Origin: Sipunculus nudus | Taxonomy: Eukaryota > Annelida > Sipuncula > Golfingiida > Sipunculidae | Assembly: GCA_026874595.1 (NCBI GenBank) | Contig: CM049322.1 | Location: 21,340,400 to 21,404,399 of the forward strand | DNA length: 64,000 nt | Direction: 5' to 3' | Part shown: piece by piece, positions 22,390-34,329 of the stretch | Layout of the letters: each line of letters opens with the position of its first letter | How positions within the stretch are numbered: the stretch's first letter is position 1 | Position numbers and translations under genes: made by a program | The notes under the pieces: model-generated | Database searches by the model: none | Seen by the model: the letters and a program-made list of their open reading frames with translations, nothing else | Told to the model about the DNA's origin: nothing

Positions 22390-25300
22390 ATATATTAATA
22401 TGAGAGGCTAAAAGAGAAACAGAAGCGCCATGGAATATATACGTGGGTTAGAAAGAATGGAGCTGACATAGCGTTATTACAAGAAACTTACAGTGATATA
22501 TCGGATGAGCACTAGTGGAGGAATGAGCTGTTGGCCAGTCACGGTTCAAATCATGCTCGTTGGGTCATAAGTTCACTAGCGAACACTGCTAAGTGTAATA
22601 TTACCAGATCAGTGACAAACGATGGAGATAGTGGTAATGAGTGAAATTGCGATTCAGGATTCTTATTCATACATTGTTAATATACACTCTTCAAATTTAG
22701 AAAAGAATCAGAAGTCTTTTTTAAGAAACTGGTAAAATTAATAGATATGTTTGACTTATCAAATGAACATAGATTTATTATTGGAGGAGACTGGAACACC
22801 GCTTTGTATGAAATATATATGTTACAGGTGCCCCTTTTTATTGTGTGCGGCGGTCTAACAGATGATTGTTTTATTGTGCACACGGATTTTCCATCTGTTG
22901 TTGGCATTTTGTTTGTGTGCCACGCGTAGCCTGTGTTGTAGCGGCCTCGCCTGGCCGGATGTTGCAGGCTCAGTTTAATCCGGATTGGTTGAAACCTAGA
23001 TACACGGCGTTCCCGTTCTAGTATGTTCTTTGAACGTGTGTACTGTGTAAGATTCTTTAGATTGTTTGAGAAGTGGAAAATTCTCGGCTTGGTGCGAAAG
23101 ATTAAAAATAAGGGGCTGTGTTTTAGAGCCGGGAGAGAGGTGAGAGAATATTCCAGCGGACACGGAAGCGTGTATGTCAGTGTGCGGGACCTATCCGATT
23201 ATCCGATAATTTCATGGGTTCTACTATTACTTACACTTTACAATTTAGTGCTGCCTGTCTCAAGTTTACTTTCTGGATTTTTACAAGAGCTTTACATAGG
23301 ACTGTTATCCTCCGAGAGAATTTTTGTGAACTTTTCATCCGGCTTATACATTTTAAAGGACTTATCACTGTGACAGTGGTGGTATCCAGGTACTGTGCTC
23401 TTTGTTTGTTTTTTTTTTTACTGTGTGATTGTATTGATTTGCTTTTATACTGCTGTTATACTGTGTCATTGTATTGATTTAGTGTATTGTAATGTTAGGG
23501 TTGTTTCAAGAATAAATTATAGTTATTTGTTAACAAAAAACACTGACTTCTTTATTCATTCCCCTAGAGATTTCACGCTGCCTAGTGTTACAGAACTTTT
23601 TATCTCCTTGACAAAATTTATGTTCATCACGCATACGTGATCTGTTGATATTAGGTTCCGTAACATATAGGAAAGGGTCGATAGGCAATTTTTAAAAGTA
23701 ATGCTATAAAAGAAATAAATACTATAATAACACAGTTTGATCACAGTTAACCAAAAAGGTCTTTCACTTGGAGGAGACAAGCAAATAAAATATAGAGTAG
23801 ACACGATAATTTCTTTACCTCAGCATTAATGCAGGATATATTGAATAAATATTTCAACATAACCGGCGTTTTCTCTGATCACTCAGGGATTGTAATAGAT
23901 TAAATGCAAAAAAAAAAAAAAAAAACATAAAAAACGAGGTAAAGGTTATTGGAAATTCAAAAATAAACTATTACAGGCTGAATATTTTACAAAAAAAGGA
24001 AATATAAAATGAAGTGTTGGTTAACAAGAAGTGAACAGATTGGTGATTCTACATTTAAATTGGAGATGTTAAAATCTAGTATCTGAAGAGAATGTATATA
24101 TTTTTCGAAAAAAAGAAGAAAGAAACAAAAGAAAGAGAACTTATGTTGGTAGCAAATATGCATTACATGGAAGATAATGAAAAGTATACCGAAAATGTGA
24201 TGAAATGATGCAAGAGTTCGAGAATATTTACAAAGAAAACATAAATAGTATATAATAGGTGGAGCAAACGTGAGATGGATGGATGCGGGAGACAAGATAC
24301 AAGAAGTAAAAGATATCTATTCAATTTATATAAATAAAATGGTGTTTACAAACGTATAACAAAGTTACTTCTTAAAAATGAAGAAATTCAGGGAACAAAG
24401 AAATTATTAAATAGAGCAGTTGATAATGACAAAAAAATATATAATCTTCACATCATGCGTATACTGATTATAGTGAGGCGAAGCATTTTTTTAAACAGGA
24501 ATTTTCCTAAATATACGGTAACTGAGAAAAGCAGTGGTTACAAATTAATTGATAAAAAAACTATTTCTAGACGAATAGCGAAATTGCTACCGCTGCTTAT
24601 CCATATAAATAATCACACATATTTTAAAGGAAGATATATTGGTGAAGCAATCAGGACAATTTTAGATACCCTTGATTATATTAACCAGCCGAGTATTCTT
24701 ATCAGTGTCGATTTTGAAAAGGCTTTTGATTCATTAGAATTTTATTTTCAAAACATTAGAGATATTTAATTCTTGGACTACTTTTAATTCACGGGTTAAG
24801 ATGTTTATAATAACATTTCAGCATGTATATTTAATAACGGTCACACTTCTGGTTATTTTCCATGTGAAAGCGGGATCAGACAAGGTGATCATTTGTTTCC
24901 ATACTTATTTATTTTATCACTCGCATCACTTTTATTACTCGCATCTCGCATTAGAAATAATAACAATATTTAAGGAACACGGGTCTTAAATGATGAAATC
25001 AAGTTAATATTATATGTCGACGACACTACGACCTTGCTTAAAGTCGTCAACAGAGTTCTTTTTGAAAACCCTAGAAAGATTTGCTGTATTTTCATGTTTA
25101 AATATGAATGAAGAGAAAACAGAGGGAATGTGGATAAATAGCTTATGTAAAGAAAACAGTTTTAGAAATTATACATGGACAAGGCAGATAAAACATTGGG
25201 AATACATGTGACTGAAGACCAGTCTCAGCGGGTGAAATTAAATATTGAACCTCAACTAATGAAAGTTCAAAATGTATTGTCATAATGGAAGTCACGAGAA

Positions 25301-26325
25301 CTAACGCTAAAAGGTCAAATCTCAATTCCAAATTCATTTTGTTTTTTTTTTCCAAATTTACACATATATCTTCAGTTCTTTCTATTACGAAAGAATACGT
25401 TGAACAAATAAATAGATGTTTATGGAAATTTGTGAACGCAGGAAAGAAAAGTAAAGGAACGGCCAAAGCAATTTTAAACAGTGTTACAAAGCAAGGGGGT
25501 TACAATATGTTAGACCATCAAAGTTTTACTTAAGCGCAGAAAGTTAGTTTTATTATAAATATGTAGAATCTGGACCAAGAGGCTGGAAATATTTCTGTAA
25601 TTATTTTCTTTGTCATGGGGGGGGGGGGGGCTTTCCAGTACTGATGAATAGTCATTATTAGGTACAACATATACAAGGTTTGTGTAAAATACCGGAATTT
25701 TATTTGAATCTATTACAGGTGTGGAAAACATTTAGAAATGATTCAGATACAGAACATATTGTATGGAGCAATCAGAATATTCAGATTGAAAACACGTGTT
25801 TTTAATAAATATCTCTTACTACATTTTTTTATAATGATGATTATTTCATAGATATTAATACTTGGAATTGTCGTGATGTACCAGGTAAATACAATTTAAC
25901 TTATAGGGCAGTTGTTGAACATATTAGAGTTTAACAAGTATATGAAAAAAAATGTATAGAAACACCACCAACCATAAGCAGAGTCATGTGCAGAACACTA
26001 TCGGGGGAAAAGAGGTGGAAAGAGTGAATACTAAGGATTTGTATGAATATTTAATTTACATAAACCCACTCAAAAATTATCCTGCAAAGATAACTATAAC
26101 CAAAAAGATAAAATATAGATAATATTGAATGGGACTCATATTTTATGTATTTACAGATTTAACAAAAGGTAGGAAATGCATTTAATTCTAGTATAAAATA
26201 TACCACAACTGTTTATATTTAAATGATAAATTGTTCACGTGGGGCAAAGTGGAAAGCTCAATGTGTAAATTTTGTAATCAAGATAAAGAAAATTTTAAAT
26301 ATTTATTCCATCAGTGTGAACCCAG
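22390..26325 (+). pseudogene. L1/Tx1-like non-LTR retrotransposon ORF2 remnant (endonuclease, RT, C-terminal Cys-His motif)
   Basis: Landmarks appear in the order expected of an L1-type ORF2: endonuclease motifs ADIALLQETYSD (22.46 kb), IIGGDWNTAL (22777-22806) and FSDHSGIVID (23.87 kb). RT follows with FKGRYIGEAIRTI (24.62 kb), ISVDFEKAFDSLEF (24.70 kb), SGIRQGDHLFPYLF (24.87 kb) and YVDDTTTL (25.02 kb). The C-terminal region has QINRCLWKFVNAGK (25.41 kb) and CKFCNQDKENFKYLFHQC (26263-26316, like the zinc-binding end of such proteins). Frame shifts and stops are frequent, so it is dead. A ~770-bp foreign segment interrupts the endonuclease. ORF1 was not identified. Confidence 0.87.
22820..23592 (+). 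mobile_element. Solo-LTR-like insertion in the LINE endonuclease
   Basis: The segment starts TGTTACAG and ends GTGTTACA, so it has TG..CA ends with a short inverted match. It contains AATAAA near 23510 followed by an A-rich patch, as in the R region of an LTR. Composition is more GC-rich than the LINE on either side, and LINE reading resumes just after 23592. No 5-bp target duplication is visible (ATATA on the left, GAACT on the right), which lowers confidence. The open frames inside (23023-23477) are not gag or pol. Confidence 0.5.
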
Positions 26326-27856
26326 CTAACACATAACGTTTCACAACTTTCAGAGAAATATAGCTATAAGGTCATGCTGCAACGTTTCTTATTTAACATA
26401 GTAACAACGTTGTAACAACATGATCAAGCTGCACATTTAACAAGCAGGACCGAGGTCATTATTAGCAATGTTGTCGCAACGTTCAATTTAAGTTTTTAGA
26501 GAAATAATGGGAAGGTATCATTAGGTTTTGAGACAACATTGTTACCTAACGTCAATTACACATTTCAATAATATTTCATCCGAATATACATTTTCTTGAA
26601 AGAAGTATACTTTTTTATATGAAAACCTATGTTCCACTTAATCTAAAGGAACATAAGAACCATTATAATGCATAATCCTGCCTTTCGGTAGTTCTCCAGC
26701 TTGTTGATGTTTTGTTGTCAATAACGTTCTCTCAACATTTTACAAATAAGGATTAAAAGTTATTATTTGGTTTTAAGATTACATTTTTATAAAAACGTTA
26801 TGAAAACTATTTAGTAACGTTTTATCCTTAAATTATTTTTTTAAAACAAAATATGCTAATTCACTGAAATAATATGTTCCTTTTTTCTGAATGTGGATCT
26901 GAATGTGGATAAAAAGCCTTACAATACAGAATAACGTCTGTTTAATATTAATTCAGCTCTTTGAGTTTTTGCTATGGGTAACGTTCTTATAACATTTAAA
27001 AAAAAATTTCCTTACAAGAATAAAAGATTCTCCGTTAGTTTTAAGACAACATTCTTTTCAGACGTTTAGCAAACAGATCGGTTACATGATATTTAAATTT
27101 AATAATTTAGTGGGAAAATTCCTTCTTTAACTAAAAAAAAAACATCTTATATGTTACCTGAACAAGAACAAACCGTCACAATACATAATAACTGTTGTTT
27201 AATATTACTTCAGCTGTTTTGTTTTCTGGTCACCAGTAACGTTCTAACAACATCCTAAAATCAATTTCCAAGCAAGGATGGAAGTTACCGGCTGGTTCAT
27301 GACAACATTGCTTTTAAACGTTAAGCAAACATTTAAAGAACTGTAATCATAATATATTTTTTATAATAAATATGTCAAATTAACTAATACCAGTCTTTTA
27401 TACTTCACCTAAAGATGTATAAAATCTTTCGCAATACAGAATCTATGTTCTTTAACAATTCTTATACCCTGTTTAATTTTATTCTATCGGTAACGATCTG
27501 ACAACATTAAAAAAACGATTTCCTAAAAAAATTAAAGGTTCTCATTAAGTATGGAAACAACATTGTTTTCAAACGTTTAGCAAACATGTTATTTACGTGT
27601 TATTTAAATATAATATTTTGGTGGCAAATACCCTTCTTAGACTCAAAATAAAATATAGGATATTTTAACTGAAGAATAATAAAAGCCTTCAGAATATAGA
27701 ATTACAGTTGTTTAATATTACTTCAGTTGTTTTGTTTTTTGGTTACCAGTAACGTTCTTAAAACATCTTCAAAACAATTTCCATGCAAGGATAGACGTTA
27801 ACAGTTTGTTTTATGACTATACATTGCTTTCAAACGTTAAGCAAACAATTGTTATC

Positions 27857-27894
<38 letters not shown>

Positions 27895-28682
27895 CAAATA
27901 TGCTAAATTAACTAACATCAGTCTTTTATAATTCACCTAAAGATGTACAAAATCCTTCGCAATCGACGGGCAATGTTCTTTTACAATACATAGGGCCTAT
28001 ACCCTAGTTGATTTTTTTTAACGTTGTTTTCATTGTTTCAACATTGTTTTCAGACGTATAACAAACATATCATTTACATGATACGTGGTATAATATTTTA
28101 ATTTGTTGCAAATACCCTCCTTTAACTAAAATTAAAATGTCTGATATTTTATCTCGAGAATAATGTAAGCTGTCATAATACACTATTACTGTAGTTTAAT
28201 TAATATAACTTCGGCTGTTTTTTTTTAAACACCAGAAACGTTCATAATAGGTTTATGTATACAAGCTGGTTTATCACTACATGGCTTACCAACGTTAGGC
28301 AAACATTTCAAGATCTTTTATCATAACATTTATTTTTTATAACAAATATGCTAAATTAACTGACACAAGTCTTTTATAATTCACCTAAAGATAAACAAAA
28401 TCTTCGCAATTCAGAGTCAATATTCTTTGATAATACTTAAACCCTGGTTGATTGTTTGATATAGGTAACGGTCCAACAACATTAAAAAAAGCAAATTCCA
28501 TAGAAAAATGAAAGGTTCTCAGTTATTTTGGAACCAACATTGTTTTCAGAGGTTTAGCAAACATATCATTTACGTCTTATTTAAGTATAATATTTTAGTG
28601 GCAAATATCCTTCCTAGACTCAAAATAAAATATATGTTATTTTAGTTGAAGAAGAATAAAAGCCCTCTCAGTGCACAATTAA

Positions 28683-29170
28683 GGATTGAACCAACAAAAA
28701 CCGACACACGTCCCGACACAGCGCGACACGGACCGACACAGTAATCAGGGGACACTTACAATGGTTGTGTCGCCTAGTGGATACTCTAGTGTGTCGCGCA
28801 GTAGCAAACCGACACACTCGCGAAACATGTATAGGGTTAACCAAACGGAGATTGCCGGAAGTTGTGTCGGTTTGCGTCACCTAGCGTGTTGTGTGATGTG
28901 TTAATTTGTGTCGCACGTTCAAACACACTGCACGATCTGTCTTGTGTCGCGACATGCCGACGCAACCATACCCGGCCTTCCATCGCACGACAAATCTATA
29001 CATATGTTCGATCATGCCGTGCAGTCCACGTTGCAAAACCGACAATCTCCTTATATATTGTGCTTCTCCACGACGTGTCCTGTGACTTCGTCACCGCCGC
29101 GCCAAAAGCTGACGTCGCGACCCACTGGACGTTATCTGTGTCGCGTCACACGCATGTCGGCCTTGATAGG
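28683..29170. mobile_element. GC-rich insertion flanked by TTAA, piggyBac-type MITE candidate
   Basis: The array module is split between 28682 and 29171, with TTAA at 28679-28682 and again at 29171-29174. Just inside both ends are inverted blocks starting CCGACA (CCGACACACGTC on the left; CCGACATGCGTG on the minus strand at the right). The interior is full of CGACAC words. The outermost dozen bases match poorly, so the class is tentative. Open frames inside (such as 28862-29221) are not transposase. Confidence 0.5.
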
Positions 29171-29248
29171 TTAATTAATTCACGCCTTTATTATTACTTC
29201 AGATATATATGTTGTTGTTAACTGTAGGCATAACGTTCTTATAACATA

Positions 29249-29673
29249 CTGAGGTTGGCTTCAAATTCGCGGGGTTAAAATGTCACGATTTTCACAGTTT
29301 CAATGTTTTGCGACGGTTTCATTTTCGCGGTCTTGCCGTGAAAAAAAAGCCTACACAAAATAAATCATAATTACATTAATGAATTATACAAAATAAAACG
29401 TGCGAAAATCTTTATAATTAGACAAAAACCATCAAAAGAGTTTATATCATTGTTTATTGATATCAGATAATATAACAAATCTGAAATAATTGATTATTGC
29501 AACCTTTAAACATGCAAGATCTTATTATTTATGCTGAACATGAATCATTTAGCCTTTGACTTGCTTTCCGCAATGGGACTCTTATTCACAGTTTTGTTTT
29601 TGCGATAATTCCCCTGTCGCGAATATCACGAATTTGAAACCCTCCCGATCAAAAAAAAAAAAAAAAACCACAG
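29249..29673. mobile_element. TA-flanked MITE (Tc1/mariner-type candidate)
   Basis: TA occurs immediately outside both ends (29247-29248 and 29674-29675). The left end reads CTGAGGTTGGCTTCAAATTC, and the right end, on the minus strand, reads CTGTGG, then a T run, then GGGTTTCAAATTCG. These are inverted repeats interrupted by an expanded A tract (29651-29667). The array module resumes directly after the right TA. There is no coding capacity. Confidence 0.65.
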
Positions 29674-30060
29674 TATTGAAAACAATGTACAAGCAAGGAT
29701 AGAAGTTACTTGATGGTTTAAAGACAACATTGCGTTCAAACCTTAAGCAAACCTTTTAATAACTGTTATCATAATATATGTATTTTTATAACAAAGATGC
29801 TAAATTAAGTAATGCCAGTCCTTTATACTTCATCTTAAGATGTGTATAATCCTTCACAATATACAGAGTAATGCTTTTTGACAATACTTAAACTGTTTGA
29901 TTTTTTTGTTATCAATTACGTTCTAACAACATTTAAAAAATACATTTTCCTTACAAAAATAAAAAAAATAAATAAAAAATAAAATTTCCTTACATTAATA
30001 TACCAATTAGTTTGGAAACCGCTCAGACGTTTAGTAAACATAAAGAGTTACGTATTATTT

Positions 30061-30380
30061 AAATAATATTATTGATCATTTTTGCATACCATGATAACCA
30101 TGAAATGTGTTTGCTGAAAATTGAAAGTATATTGTCTATAGCAATGTGATCGAATCGTTTTAAAAGCGATCATTTATAGTTTCGAGATGAGTTAACACTT
30201 GACCCCCACCATATCAGTCCAGCAACACAGAATGTAGCCCAGGCATCACATTTATTACAGCCACTGTTGAGACAGTATGGATAAAACCCTGCGGTACGCC
30301 CCCCCCCCCCCCAAAAAAAAAAGTAAAATTGAGAGGAATCCCCCTCCCCCCCCCCCCCCCAAAAAAAAAAAAAAAAAAAT
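30061..30380. other. Non-coding DNA with C-run/A-run blocks
   Basis: Two blocks of a C run followed by an A run at 30299-30320 and 30343-30379. Nothing coding. Confidence 0.6.
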
Positions 30381-30800
30381 TAGAGGCCACCGCCGCCGCC
30401 TCCCGGCCGCATACTTTTCCTGAGAACTACTTCCTAAACACTGGACGGAATTTTATGAAACTCAGATTTATACGATCCGGTCACATATGAATTGCTGCAC
30501 GCTCATTTTACGTTGATCTCTGGCCTTTCCTGTCTGCACAGCCTCCATCTCTGCGTCTGTTTTCGCACAAAAACACAAAAACATACATATCTTGATACTC
30601 GTTTGACCCATTTGGGCTGATATTTTGCAGGAGTGTAGCTCTTGGCTATCTTTCAGCTGGTGGCGCCACCTACAACCATTTTGCACTGCAGCGTCAATCT
30701 GTTTCCCTGCCTTGGCTAAACCCACTCATATCTCTGCAGTGGGTGGACATATCCACCTGTCATTTTGCATGTGTATATGTCTCATCTCAAACGTGAAATT
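30381..30800 (+). repeat. Interspersed repeat, same family as 57.6-58.4 kb
   Basis: Shared landmarks with 57620-58010 in the same order: GCCGCC, GAAACT, GGTCACATATG, CGTTGACCTCTG-like, GACCxATxxGGCT, TGGTGGCGCCACCT (30659), then TCTCTGCAGTGGxTGGAC and ATTTTGCATGTGTATA. Divergence is moderate. Function unknown; probably a non-autonomous element. Confidence 0.7.
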
Positions 30801-31097
30801 GCCCATAACAGGAAATGAGCAGTTATTTTGCCTTTTTCGAGAAATGGACAACCATTTTGCTCATTTCATAAAATCACTAATGACTTCTGATCACATATTC
30901 TAACATTCTAATCCATAACTGAAATTCAAATGATCATATCTCCGATTGTGAATATTTTCTCTTTACTGTGTAAATTAAGCCTTTTAACTATTAAGAGTGC
31001 TTTCTTGGATATTATTTTCTCATATCCCCCTCAGGATTACCTAAATAGGAAGTTTTGAGAGCAACCAACTGCAAACAGTTATTCTGTGTGTGGACCA

Positions 31098-31160
<63 letters not shown>

Positions 31161-31885
31161 TACATAAGGGCCCCTTTTCCATCCCACTGACACACATCTG
31201 CGGGAATGCAGTCTTTCCTCCGCGGTCACACAGCGCTGTTTTGCAACAGAGCATGATATACTAAGGTGTTTGGCAGAGAAATTGCAATCATAAACTCAAA
31301 ACAAAAACCCACCGAACAAACGTTCGGAAATTGTTTCAATCCGTTTCCATTGACCAAGGCACCCAACCGTGCGAAAAAGAAATTATAAAACCAATACCGC
31401 AATTAGGCATATAGTTGGCGGCAGTGATTCAGATACATCACATACCTAAGCATATATTCTGTGGTTGCCTTTTTGTTCGCATGGGTTTTTATTTCGCGAT
31501 ATTTGCGAATCGGAAATAATCGCGAATATGAATCGCTCGGGAATAGGATAACCCGTTAACTAGGATAAACAAGAAAAGTATTATGCATCTGCACAAATGG
31601 ATAAGTTATACCTTTGTAAAGATGGTTTGTCAATCAACAACATAATCTGTGGATGCGATCAGAAGCGGCTCATGCAAAAACGCAATAATAATTGTCAACA
31701 CATGCAAGGACGATAACGGAAAGGAGTGAGATATTGTGGGATTTATTCTTATTCATTATAAATGCAAATACTGTTGTGGTAAGATTTCATAAATGCTAAT
31801 GCGATCGCCAAAATGAAACCCTTGCAAACGTTCAAAATGAAGAAATTGTGACATTTCAGCCTCGTGAATATGAAGACAACCACAG

Positions 31886-31921
<36 letters not shown>

Positions 31922-32362
31922 CCCCCCTATACACACACACATTTATTTATATTTAGGCCCATGCTTCAATTGCCTTTGCCAAATATTAGGCCTACCCTGC
32001 CTACGGCCCCCTCCCCTCCCTCATGCCTCAGTCCTGGCTATGCCCCTGTACTTGGTGTGTGTTGGATATTTTATAGCCTAATATTTCTCTCTAGGTTACA
32101 TGTAAATGTTATATGGACGTTTCCCTAAAGGTATAAACAAAGAGAAAGGTTGAAATAAACAGTTTTCAAGTTGATGTTAAAATTATATTTGTTTGAACAA
32201 CGGTAACGTCTATAATCAGATAGATGATTAAAATTTAACGAACTTAAACTTCCACATATTTATTCCTCAACCAATCTCTATTACATTTGTGAAAAACAGG
32301 CTCACACGGTTGTCAGTAAATAGGTTTCTGACTACAGTTCCCAATAAATATTGCTGTTTGTT
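30801..32362. other. Non-coding DNA with (TA)n tracts
   Basis: (TA)n at 31100-31157 and 31888-31919. Open frames across them on both strands are dinucleotide artefacts. No exon was recognised. Confidence 0.6.
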
Positions 32363-32411
32363 TGACGTCACGATTTTGACCAATCGCCGTTCACTTTTTT
32401 CGCGCGGGAAA
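32363..32411 (+). promoter_or_regulatory. CRE + CCAAT + overlapping E2F promoter cluster
   Basis: Within 49 bp lie a perfect CRE palindrome TGACGTCA (32363-32370), a CCAAT box (32380-32384) and TTTCGCGCGGGAAA (32398-32411), which contains both E2F half-site forms (TTTCGCGC and GCGGGAAA). In animals this combination marks promoters of S-phase or cell-cycle genes. A start codon and splice donor follow within 70 bp on the plus strand. Site identity is seen in the sequence; function is inferred. Confidence 0.55.
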
Positions 32412-32424
32412 ATCGAATCAGTGC

Positions 32425-32477
32425 CAAGCGGGCAGGGAAAAGAGTTCAACATCACCCACAGATCCCGCATGTACGGG
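32425..32477 (+). CDS. Candidate first exon of a plus-strand gene (ATG, 3 codons, GTAAGT donor)
   Basis: Downstream of the E2F site an ATG at 32469 opens a three-codon reading (M-Y-G) that ends exactly at GGG|GTAAGT (donor GT at 32478-32479). The TSS is unknown; the start shown is a guess. Candidate later exons were sought: the acceptor TTTTCTTCAG at 32580, TTTCTTCTGCTAG near 35165, and the open block at 37862-37953. None could be linked with certainty. No product can be named. Confidence 0.35.
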
Positions 32478-32815
32478 GTAAGTGCATATTCATGGCCGTA
32501 TAGGCCAACTTAACATATTCAGTAATATCACTCTGATTCTTCTTTTCACAAAGTGTAAAACCACTGATGGTTTTCTTCAGGTGACAAAGAGTATCAATTT
32601 TACGGTGAATGCTCTATATTATCGCCCGTATGTGTTACTTTCTGTGACCTCTCTTACGTCAAATTGTATTAATTTGGGCAAAATCGGGTAGCATATTTAG
32701 ACTGGTGCATTCGACAGGCGTTGCTCGATTCTCACACTATTGGCATGGGAACATTGTGAAGATATAAATGGACGATTGAACATGTAAATGTTTTGTTGGA
32801 CGAAGCCCCCCTCCC

Positions 32816-32829
32816 CTTCTCTCTATCTT

Positions 32830-32912
<83 letters not shown>

Positions 32913-33016
32913 GGACCAAAAGGCCCCCCCCCCCCTGGGTCAAAAGTCCCTTAACCTTAGGCTAATGAGAAGGGGACAAAAGCCTCTTTCAGCTTATATA
33001 TATATATATATATTAT
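32816..33016. repeat. (CT)n, C run and (TA)n microsatellites
   Basis: (CT)n with a few TTT interruptions at 32816-32908, a C run at 32923-32935, and (TA)n at 32996-33013. Confidence 0.92.
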
Positions 33017-34329
33017 GCTTTAAGAAGTAGGAAGTGGCGAGTGGTTGATCCAGAGGGGTAAGTGCACTTACTTGTAAAAAAAATGTTGATATCATATCTA
33101 TAATTGACAGTGTAAGTGAAGTTAGTGCAAAACACGTGCCAGCCATGCAACATTTTAAGGTCACACTGAAAAAATATATCCAAAATAAAATGATTTCCAG
33201 CAGCCAGATTTTAATAGCCTTAAGCCACTCCTACATCAGTTTGCTATACACCCACAAAGTAATCCACTTTCAAAGTTTCACTGAAAAAGTCCTGAAAAAG
33301 TTAAATGGTTGGCTGAGGTATGAGTCCTCTATGTCTTCACTGTGTCTAAAGACACATTTTTATTTTATAAGTGTATCACAATTAATTGCTTTATGTTTTA
33401 AGTATTATATATCAGACACAGCTCTTGATAATGCTTTATATTAACAAAAATATATAAAGCAGAGAATCATATTCGCCACTGGATGTAATCATGTTCAATT
33501 TTTAATTGACATCATATTGCCTATAAAACTGGGGCTCCGTATCTCACTGTTTAACACAAAAAGTGTTGATTTGTGCATTATTTTTAATACTTTAATAAAA
33601 AATAAAACGGCTTCTGACTTCCCACTTCCGAGTTTTATTTATTGCCAGCTAATGGATGGTTATTTCATCATTTTCGAGTGTGAACTTGCTTTATCGTCCA
33701 CACATGGAGAACAGTGATTTTCTTCAGGTGAAACCATTTAACCTGATATTGATGTGCAGTTTTTGTAATGGTATGTGTTTTCATGGTAATTATATATTTT
33801 GCTGAATTTATTAACACTTGGGATAATCCCTGTAACCTTATTAGTACTTCAGCCAGACCCCAAAATTTGGATCATCGGTACCATTTTGGTGACAAATTTT
33901 CACCATGTGTGCTAGATAGGTATACATGTGTAGGTAATAAAAATGCCTGATAGCAGTATGAAAGTGGTAGCTTTCAGTGAATGAAATGTTTTTTTTATGT
34001 CGGATGACGTGTACATTTTTTTCCTTTCAAGGACATTGACTTCAGAGTGGTTATAAGGCCCATACTACTAAATATGCAAAACGTATCCAGTCAAATTTGG
34101 TCTCCAATGATAGTTTAAACCATACGCTTCAGTATGACGTGCTATTTGTGACCCCTGGGTATCTACTGCTAAGTAATACATTCTTATAGTTACACTCACC
34201 CTTAGGAAAAACGAGAAAGGAGTGGTTATATAAATTTACTTTATATGCCAAATTTATATCCAGCAAAATAATCTTTTCAATGATGTATCATTTATGATCA
34301 ATAGGTGTATGCACCTACAGTTATACTTT
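33017..34329. other. Non-coding DNA, possible introns of the 32.4-kb gene
   Basis: Donor-like GTAAGT at 33057 and 33113 and an acceptor TTTTTTTCCTTTCAAG near 34033 are present, but no coding frame can be supported. A diverged ~172-bp direct repeat lies at 34050-34300. Confidence 0.35.

Larger units (their letters stand above)
26330..30060 (+). repeat. Modular AACGTT-rich tandem array, ~510-bp higher-order unit
   Basis: Two related ~250-bp modules alternate. Module A carries ACAACATTGTTTTCAGACGT then TTAGCAAACATATC; copies are near 27005, 27520, 28035 and 28490. Module B carries CAAGCAAGGATAGAAGTT, AACGTTAAGCAAAC and TACTTCACCTAAAGATGTA; copies are near 27255, 27765, 28235 and 29685. The left part (26330-27000) holds more diverged copies rich in AACGTTGTAACAAC. 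Two mobile-element insertions and a (TA)n tract (27859-27892) interrupt it. Confidence 0.82.

Noticed and set aside
23023-23373. 116-codon plus-strand frame
   Set aside because: It is inside the solo-LTR-like segment and has no gag or pol feature.
28862-29221. 119-codon plus-strand frame
   Set aside because: It runs out of the CGACAC-rich insertion into AT-rich array sequence; no transposase motif.
31012-31264. Open frames on both strands
   Set aside because: They consist largely of (TA)n giving Tyr-Ile repeats.
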